A model generated the notes under the pieces. It was given only the letters and a program-made list of their open reading frames with translations. It was not told where the DNA came from and did not search any database. A stretch of DNA of 64,000 bases, from the NCBI GenBank assembly GCA_963576735.1, contig OY755178.1, forward strand, positions 9,982,001 through 10,046,000, written 5' to 3'. How positions within the stretch are numbered: position 1 is the stretch's first letter; each line of letters starts with the position of its first letter. A program made the translations under genes and the position numbers. Source of the DNA: Bedellia somnulentella (taxonomy: Eukaryota > Arthropoda > Insecta > Lepidoptera > Bedelliidae). Shown here piece by piece: positions 57,786-64,000 of this stretch.

Positions 57786-58054
57786 TTGTTCATGTCTTTA
57801 TATTATCCTGTTAATATTTTAATGCGAAAGTTTAGTTGTTTGGATTTTTGTGTGTTTGAGGCTAAAATGGTCTTCAAGTACATAATGTATATGAATGAAA
57901 TTTGGCAGAATGCTAGATAATGACCCAAATTGAGACATTGGATACTTTTCGTCCCGGAAAAAATTGACTAATAAAATATTCACGCCTGATTTAACGCGGA
58001 AAAAACGCCTAAAGTTCGGCATAAGCAAATTTACTCTCGTTTTTTTTTTCTCTT
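57786..58054. other. Interval without recognised gene
   Basis: A 69-codon minus frame (57819-58028) has no domain. Confidence 0.35.
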
Positions 58055-58160
58055 TTTCTATGTAGTATTCACATCATAACAATATGGGTTAGGCAGAGAT
58101 TATCCTAGGCCATTTTACAAAATCCTGACAAATCTCTATTGTTTCAGCATTCTTTTTTTT
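58055..58160 (-). repeat. RTE 3' end scrap
   Basis: aatatgggttaggcagagat and caaaatcctgacaaatctct. Confidence 0.5.
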
Positions 58161-59007
58161 TTCTTTTAGCGCATATAGACACTTCGGCCGAAAATACATA
58201 TTAAATAGTAAATATAAAATCTACCTAAATCTTCCAAAAAATTAAATGGCAGGCGAGTAAATCTAAAATATCAACCGCCAAAGTTAAGCATTATTTACAC
58301 CATAGAGCTTGGAAAAGAGTGTCCCTTTACAGTCAAAAGTGATTGAATAAGTTACTAAACGATGAATTGAGAGCACTATAACTCAATCGTAGCTACTATC
58401 GACTATATACTCTATGTTAGATTAATAAGATTAGTAAGATTGTGTTGGGAATTAGGAAAGTTTGACGTAAGGTTCGATAAATCAATGGCTGTATCGCTAA
58501 ATAACTATTTAGTTGAGCGTAAAGTTTCGCTCGATATATATTTCTGAAAATGACTTGTTTTATATAGTTGAGTCACCTTTTTGGAATATTTATACATAGA
58601 AAAAGATTATATATATACAAATAACCGGGCGATTCAGTTAGTAATATCGTAACTAAACTGGAATATCTTACAAATTTAATTTGTTAGTGAATCTCCAGTA
58701 ATCCAATTCAAGACTTCTGGATCGGGTGCCAAAGTCTCAAATCGATGGACCACGGAAGTTAGCAAATAATAAGATTAAGAAAACAGCATAATTTAAATTC
58801 TTTGTCTTTTAATCTATGTTTTTAGTTATATTGCAAGATTCAGCATTACGCCATAATTTACTGACCTACAAAATAATTTACCCATCTGTGCAGGAATCTT
58901 AAGTATGAAATTGAGGTCACGGCTATAAATTAAATAATAGTTAGTAAAAAACCTACTGTGAAAATATCTGTAGACTAATAAAGATAATGTCGACTAATTA
59001 ATTTATT

Positions 59008-59158
59008 ACAGGGCCACCATACATTTGACAGCATCAAACTGCAACTGCATAGCAAACTATAGCGTTCTTCATAATCGAGCTGTCGATCTATTTCAAGCGA
59101 TTGTCAGCCTGGCAATCTATGTAAATTTCAAACAGTTGTCTTTGTATGGTGGCTCTTG
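59008..59158. mobile_element. Possible small MITE
   Basis: gggccaccataca (59011) and tgtatggtggctct (59143-59156) are inverted repeats at one mismatch, 147 bp apart. No target-site duplication or second copy was found, so this may be an old MITE or chance hairpin. Confidence 0.45.
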
Positions 59159-59611
59159 GAATGATTCAAATCAATAAGTAAGTTTTTTAAAATTGACTCA
59201 GATGTATCAATCTGAGGCAAAAAAAACATCGCCTTTTATGCCAACTTGGAAGAAGACGACTATTTTTTAATTATTCACCGACAGCTAGTGACATTTGCTA
59301 ACCACCACCTGCAATTACCCAATAAATTTTGCATAACTCGTATATCCTTGAAATAATATATCATATAACATACATACTGCTCATCAATCTTGCATGTAAG
59401 CCGTCTTATCCTCCAAACTTTCCCTAGCTTTTCTGAAATGTTTTTATATGTGATTGATGTCGCATTTACAAAGTTTCGTCATCGGTCACCCATTTGTAGT
59501 TTATGTACCATAATTAGTTTACTTTATATGTAATAATTTAGCTTAAAATCTCATTATACCATATTTTAGTCATTGTTTTGCGTTGTGGCTGCAGACCATG
59601 CTTTTTTTTAA

Positions 59612-59720
59612 ATAATATTATTTCAACTCAAGTTCTAAACGAGGCTGAGAAAATTCTAATTTTGAAGGTCTGGCTACCTCTTTCTATGATTTATAGCCCA
59701 ATCGTGAGTATGAAGTATAA
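59612..59720 (+). repeat. Family A 3' end, old
   Basis: gaggctgagaaaattctaat, ggtctggctacctctttcta and tcgtgagtatgaag. Confidence 0.6.
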
Positions 59721-60109
59721 AGAACGTAAGTACATAACATATTTTTCATTTTTTGTAAATAACACGTTTATTTTCGTTTAAAAATGCTTTTCTTAAACTA
59801 TGTGGGTGTCCATTATGAGTATTATGTTAGGGTTGCAGCCATTGATTTAGCACTTTCATTAAATATAATAAACATTCTAACTAAATCTGCCAAAGCCCTC
59901 TATAATTCAAGACAGCTTTTGTCACTTTCAGTAAGGGCAACTATATGATATTAAGACCTCAACTTGGGCTTTTGTGTTGTTCATGGCAATTTACAGGGGC
60001 CAAAATGACAAAGAAAATATACTGCAGAAATACTCCTGAATGTACTTTAAGATAAAACTTTTATTTGTATGAGAACAGAAGTAGAACAAAATAAATTTTG
60101 AACGAGATA
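59721..60109. other. Interval without recognised gene
   Basis: No supported feature. Confidence 0.35.
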
Positions 60110-60568
60110 TTTGAATATGAAAGTAGAGTGAATGCAGTAGAAATGAGATCCCTCAGAAAAGTGTGTAATGTAAGGTTATGTGATCGTGTGAGGAATGATG
60201 TGATTCGTGAAAGGTGTGGTGTAAAAGATGATATTGTAAGAAAGATAGAAAAAGGAATGTTGAGATGGTTTGGGCACATAGAGAGGATGGATGACAGTAA
60301 ATTGGTGAAAGAGATATATAGAGCCAATGTGGAAGGTAATGTTAGTAGAGGACGACCTCGGAGGACACATTTGGATCAAATAGAAAATGAGCTCAAAAAG
60401 GCAGGTGTCCGCAGTATGAAGAATAAAAGAGCATGTATGAAAAGATTGATGGATGTAAACGAAGCCAGAGAGGTTTGCCAGGATCGTACAAAGTGGCGAT
60501 CGATAGTCTCTGCTTACCCCAATGGGAACTAACGGCGTGAGAATATGTATGTATGTATGTTTGAATAT
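60110..60568 (+). mobile_element. RTE LINE 3' end with 9-bp target-site duplication
   Basis: tttgaatat at 60110-60118 and 60560-60568 flanks a 441-bp 5'-truncated copy ending in the terminal block (ctctgcttaccccaatggga at 60508-60527) and (TATG)n. Least decayed RTE copy here. Confidence 0.93.
60119..60532 (+). pseudogene. RTE ORF C-terminus
   Basis: Open from the truncation point to a TAA: ESRVNAVEMRSLRKVCNVRL, then DDIVRKIEKGMLRWFGHIER, RGRPRRTHLDQIE and VCQDRTKWRSIVSAYPNGN. This is the part of an RTE-clade ORF that follows the reverse transcriptase core. The stop lies within the terminal block, so the LINE has almost no 3' UTR. A longer frame begins upstream at 60098 in flanking DNA and is not meaningful. 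The 156-codon minus frame over the same DNA is antisense. Confidence 0.9.
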
Positions 60569-60627
60569 CAGTGGTTTCTTCCTTTCTTCTCCTTCATTCT
60601 GGTGTTGTAGATGATTAATACAATATA

Positions 60628-60712
60628 ATACATACACTACATACATTACTCACGCTATTGGGATGGAAAGAGACTATTGATCGCCACTCTACTATTATCT
60701 ATCCTCTCTTTA
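60628..60712 (-). repeat. RTE 3' end scrap
   Basis: ttactcacgctattgggatg and gactattgatcgccactcta; tail to tail with the previous RTE copy. Confidence 0.65.
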
Positions 60713-60751
60713 ATACAAGATACATTTTTTTTTGTTGTCGTACATTTTGTG

Positions 60752-60812
60752 TCCATATTTACATACATATACATACTCACGGAGATAAATACCAAAAGAG
60801 GTTTGTATTCCT
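60752..60812 (-). repeat. Family A 3' end scrap
   Basis: catactcacggagataaata and ccaaaagaggtttg. Confidence 0.55.
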
Positions 60813-61601
60813 GAATGTGCAAAATCTTATTCTTCTGATCAAAGCGCAGTTAAAAGTTTAACCAGAGATATTGATTATCTCCATGCTTTTATCGAATCAA
60901 CAACTAATTCTTTTAACTCAGCATCGACGACAGTGATGTATTAACGCTCGTCTCACTAACAGGAGTAGAGCAAAATCCAATGAAAACACTATATTCTTTG
61001 CAATCTAACAAAGGAGGTAGATACGAGGTAAATGCAATGAGCTAGTGACAGCCACGACTATACAGCTCTGCCATTCACCGAGATTTTCCAAGTTTTCATT
61101 TTGCATGATATTAAACGAGAAAATAAAATGCATAAAGGAAGACTATCGCGGAAAATTATCATGAAAGAGCCCGGCGCGGCCGATTTTATTTGCGAAAACT
61201 TTCAGTTATTCACTTTCTTGACTTGTCATTTCCTCTTTTGAAGTTCCCTTTTGAATTTTTCCTCGGTTTGTGCTCCTCGGCTGTTATTTCTTTTTTATAA
61301 TTTCCTGACGTCAATATATCTTTTGAAAAAATATATTTAATCAACTAACAGTTTGATCTTTTAATAAATACATACATAAGGAGTGTTATGATGATTATGG
61401 CATAAAGAGATGATGGAAGAAAGTTAATTAGAGAAAGATATATACAAGTTGTAAAAAAGGGTGGTAACAATCCAAAAGGGGTTGTTAAAAGATAATTCTG
61501 ACCAACTTTATTGTAGGGCCAACTTGATTAAAGCTTTTTTGTTTTCCGATCTCAGTATATTTGTGATGATAGCTCAGCTGATTTGTATCGAGAAGAGTAA
61601 A
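60813..61601. other. Interval without recognised gene
   Basis: A GC-rich patch at about 61165-61185 (cccggcgcggccg) is unrecognised. No gene supported. Confidence 0.35.
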
Positions 61602-61903
61602 TATGCTTCAACCAATATACCGGGGCGTATACCCGAGGTCGCGGAGTCGAATCCCGCTTGTGTCGAAATTTTTCTTTCTTTTATTTATTCTTTAATTATT
61701 AGTAATAATCCCCACATGAGGTTTTCATGAACAAAAAGATTTAAATTATGTGATAGTTAGGCGTTTTCAACATTTGCATTCTATCTGAAAAGATAGACAA
61801 GTGGCCTTCCGAATTAGTAAAAAATTCGGAGGTAGGAAACGCAAACACTACTAAAACGTGTAAAAGAAATAAAGGATAGAAGAATTTCGCGCTGGCAGCC
61901 ATT

Positions 61904-61976
61904 GACACGGTAGCTCAATTGGCAAGAGCGACGGGGGCGTATACCCGAGGTCGCGGGTTCGAATCCCGCCTGTGTC
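61904..61976 (+). tRNA. tRNA-like sequence, unit 2
   Basis: GACACGG acceptor start, box A tagctcaattggcaagagc, anticodon arm with an 8-base loop (ggcgtata), box B gggttcgaatccc, acceptor end CTGTGTC. The loop size and extra base make a working tRNA unlikely. A T5 run follows after five bases. Confidence 0.45.
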
Positions 61977-62215
61977 GAAATTTTTCTTTCCTTTATTTAT
62001 TCTTTAATTATTAGTAATAATCCCCACATGAGGTTTTCATGAACAAAAAGATTTAAATTATGTGATAGTTAGGCGTTTTCAACATTTGCATTCTATCTGA
62101 AAAGATAGACAAGTGGCCTTCCGAATTAGTAAAAAATTCGGAGGTAGGAAACGCAAACACTACTAAAACGTGTAAAAGAAATAAAGGATAGAAGAATTTC
62201 GCGCTGGCAGCCATT

Positions 62216-62288
62216 GACACGGTAGCTCAATTGGCAAGAGCGACGGGGGCGTATACCCGAGGTCGCGGGTTCGAATCCCGCCTGTGTC
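62216..62288 (+). tRNA. tRNA-like sequence, unit 3
   Basis: Same as unit 2 at every base I compared. Confidence 0.45.
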
Positions 62289-62477
62289 GAAATTTTTCTT
62301 TCCTTTATTTATTCTTTAATTATTAGTAATAATCCCCACATGAGGTTTTCATGAAAAAAAGATTTAAATTATGCTTCAACCAAGTTGGGTCCTATAATAA
62401 AAGTTATTCAGAATGATCTCCCTAAGAGCCCGCTTTTGGTTCGTTACCTCCTGTTTTACAACCCTGTAAAGGGACCA

Positions 62478-62650
62478 ACCTAGCAGAAGATGACCACGTA
62501 GACATATCTAGATCAAATAAAGCATGTGCTTATAAAGTCAGGCATCCAAGTGGGATGAATGACAGGTCATGTGATAATATTGATAAATGTGACTGAAACT
62601 CAAGAGGTTTGCCAGGATCTTCCAAAGTGACGATCGATCTACCTACGTCA
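62478..62650 (+). repeat. RTE 3' end, old copy
   Basis: agaagatgaccacgtagaca, atctagatcaaataaagcat and caagaggtttgccaggatct follow RTE order; no tail. Confidence 0.65.
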
Positions 62651-63202
62651 AAAGCTTTTTAACTGGTATTTATAACATGATGAACTGGTTTTATTTAATT
62701 AAATTGATTGTACATTAAGTTGAACATGTAGAATTAATAATATTTCATATCCTAGTACACTATTGCAAACGAGAAGGTTAGAACTCTTTAGAGTAATAAT
62801 TATTAAGAAGAAAAGTAATAATTATTCCTTACCACAAATGTTTACTATATATTTTAAGATTAGTTACAGATTTTCTAGCTAGAATATTGTTTTAAACTTA
62901 TAAACATTATTATTTAACTGAATTTCATAGAAGCAGACCGTTTTTGCCCTGCGTTTTTGTCTATAGCTTGGGGGAGTACTCTATAGAGGGATGTCAAAAG
63001 GGTTGGTATAAATAAAGCCACATTAATAGTTAGTTCGTGTTTTAGAATTAATAATTTGCATGCAACTCTTTGGTATTGAATATTGTTTTGTGTTCACTGT
63101 GTCTATTGTTTGTCATAATTCAATTCATAGGCACGAAACATACTATAGTTATTAATCTGAATTTATCATGGAATCAAACAACTAAGTATCCATTGAAATA
63201 TA
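62651..63202. other. Interval without recognised gene
   Basis: AT-rich, no feature. Confidence 0.35.
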
Positions 63203-63432
63203 TACATACACATACAACATACACGGGCACAAATCCCAAAAAGGGGTAGCCAGAGCTACAGAACTAGAAATTCCTCAGTCAAATTTGAATGTTGATAGGG
63301 GACAAGATGGTAGAAATAAAATTTCGTTGGTGATGGGTCCCCAACCATATCACCCAAGAACCACTCAAATAGATCTATATCCTAAGTCGCCTATTAGACA
63401 TCCGTGGGTAAAAAGGGGTAGTCTATGGCGGC
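63203..63432 (-). mobile_element. Family A, near full length
   Basis: Subtype gataggggacaagatggtag, as at 24.7 kb. 5' end stops at about 63432 (ggtaaaaaggggtagtc on +). Confidence 0.83.
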
Positions 63433-63881
63433 TCCAATAAATGAACACATGTGATTAGAAATCATACTATGATGTATACCTCATTTAGCATTTGAACACA
63501 TGCTGTGTTTCTTCGTGAAGCTGTAAGCGCCTTCATTTACATAATTTGCTGAGTCATTAGTCTAAACTAGGTATATTGGGCTTTCACCCATAAACGAGAG
63601 ATCAACACTTGTTTCATGTTACACCTTACCCTATTCAGCAGCGTTTTTAACGTGGGAAGAAAAACAGGTGGAAATATTTTCTCATTATGTTTTAAGGGTT
63701 TATAACCTAAGGGTGTTACTAAGCTTATTTTAGGCTTCCCAATATTTTTTGTCTGTTCGGTGGTTGTACCTTTTTCAATAGATATCAACAGTTACTAACA
63801 AATTTTAGGGTCTTTGGTTCTAGTGATACCTTTTGTGGGGAGTAAAACCCTGAGTATAAAAGTAAAATAATTGTCATTCTT
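63433..63881. other. Interval without recognised gene
   Basis: A 73-codon minus frame at 63567-63788 has no domain. Confidence 0.35.
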
Positions 63882-63961
63882 CATAAATAAAAGATGTTAT
63901 TAAAGGAAAGAAAAATTTCGACACTGGCGGGGTTCGAACCCGCGACCTTCGGGTATACGCC
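63882..63961 (-). repeat. Family C tail and tRNA-like 3' half
   Basis: Tail cataaataaaagatgttatt is identical to the palindrome arm at 693. The tRNA-like 3' half on the minus strand has box B gggttcgaaccccgcc. It stops near the anticodon. Confidence 0.85.
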
Positions 63962-64000
63962 TGACACTGTAGCTCAGTTGGCAGAGCGACGGGGGCGTAT
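63962..64000 (+). repeat. Family C tRNA-like 5' half, runs off window
   Basis: tgacactgtagctcagttgg then cagagcgacgggggcgtat: an intact box A in the opposite orientation to the preceding half. Two C copies are joined head to head. Confidence 0.8.

Larger units (their letters stand above)
61602..62383 (+). mobile_element. Family C array (three tRNA-like units) with one 14-bp target-site duplication
   Basis: tatgcttcaaccaa at 61602-61615 and 62370-62383 bounds the whole array. Units repeat with an exact 312-bp period (tgtcgaaattttt at 61661, 61973, 62285). The first unit is 5'-truncated within its tRNA-like part. Units 2 and 3 are almost identical. The 3' end is gatttaaatt, the same end point as in the 28.1 kb copy (gatttaaa). 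Confidence 0.93.

Noticed and set aside
60176..60646. 156-codon minus-strand frame
   Set aside because: Antisense to the RTE ORF, whose plus-strand translation is clearly meaningful.
61602..62383. CRISPR-like array
   Set aside because: The repeats are long (312 bp), contiguous and tRNA-bearing, in eukaryotic DNA; no short repeat-spacer pattern.

Overview
This is eukaryotic nuclear DNA, AT-rich and almost wholly made of interspersed repeats and their remains. The repeat types point to a moth or butterfly: a short TATG-tailed RTE-type LINE, several tRNA-derived SINE families, a small Helitron ending in CTAG, Harbinger-like MITEs and Jockey/CR1-type LINEs. The lepidopteran assignment is inference from these styles; nothing could be searched. 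No complete host gene is visible. The best host-gene candidate is a possible first exon near 32.57-32.62 kb on the + strand, inside the longest interval that looks free of transposons.

Family letters used below are mine. RTE: 3' ends of an RTE-clade LINE with a (TATG)n tail. A: a SINE-like element of about 250 bp with a (TATG)n tail, about 40 copies or pieces. B: a tRNA-derived SINE of about 365 bp with a TTATG or GTTTGA tail. C: a unit of about 312 bp carrying a tRNA-like sequence followed by a T run. D and E: two further tRNA-derived SINEs. F: a MITE of about 135 bp. RTE, A and B share a 3' terminal block: CTCTG-C-ACCCC, a short loop, GGG, then about 10 bases and G(G/C)CGTGA followed by an ATG-rich tail. 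This looks like one LINE machinery copying several SINE families.

Layout. 0-16 kb: scattered A, B, RTE and D pieces, a perfect 76-bp palindrome made of two C tails (693-768), and two F MITEs. 16-32 kb: B inserted in A, RTE inserted in A, B with a clean Harbinger-type MITE inside (20.9-21.7 kb), a 5'-truncated LINE reverse transcriptase (21.9-23.6 kb), B inserted in E (26.8-27.4 kb), a C unit (28.1-28.5 kb), and an F MITE with A inside (29.7-30.3 kb). 32-33 kb: candidate first exon. 35-40 kb: a Jockey-type LINE whose endonuclease and reverse transcriptase halves are separated by about 1.75 kb holding a Helitron helicase remnant, itself next to a B copy. 46.5-50.2 kb: an inverted pair of about 510 bp (A plus 265 bp of shared flank) around a nest of RTE/A and a Helitron carrying a long-TIR element that carries A and E. 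53.5-54.0 kb: a Harbinger-like MITE holding what looks like a MADF-domain exon. 60-64 kb: an RTE 3' end with target-site duplication, a C array of nearly three units with one 14-bp target-site duplication, and a second inverted C junction running off the window.

The genes here do not form a pathway. Nesting and target-site duplications give a partial insertion history. Interval remarks below cover most longer stretches where nothing further could be supported.
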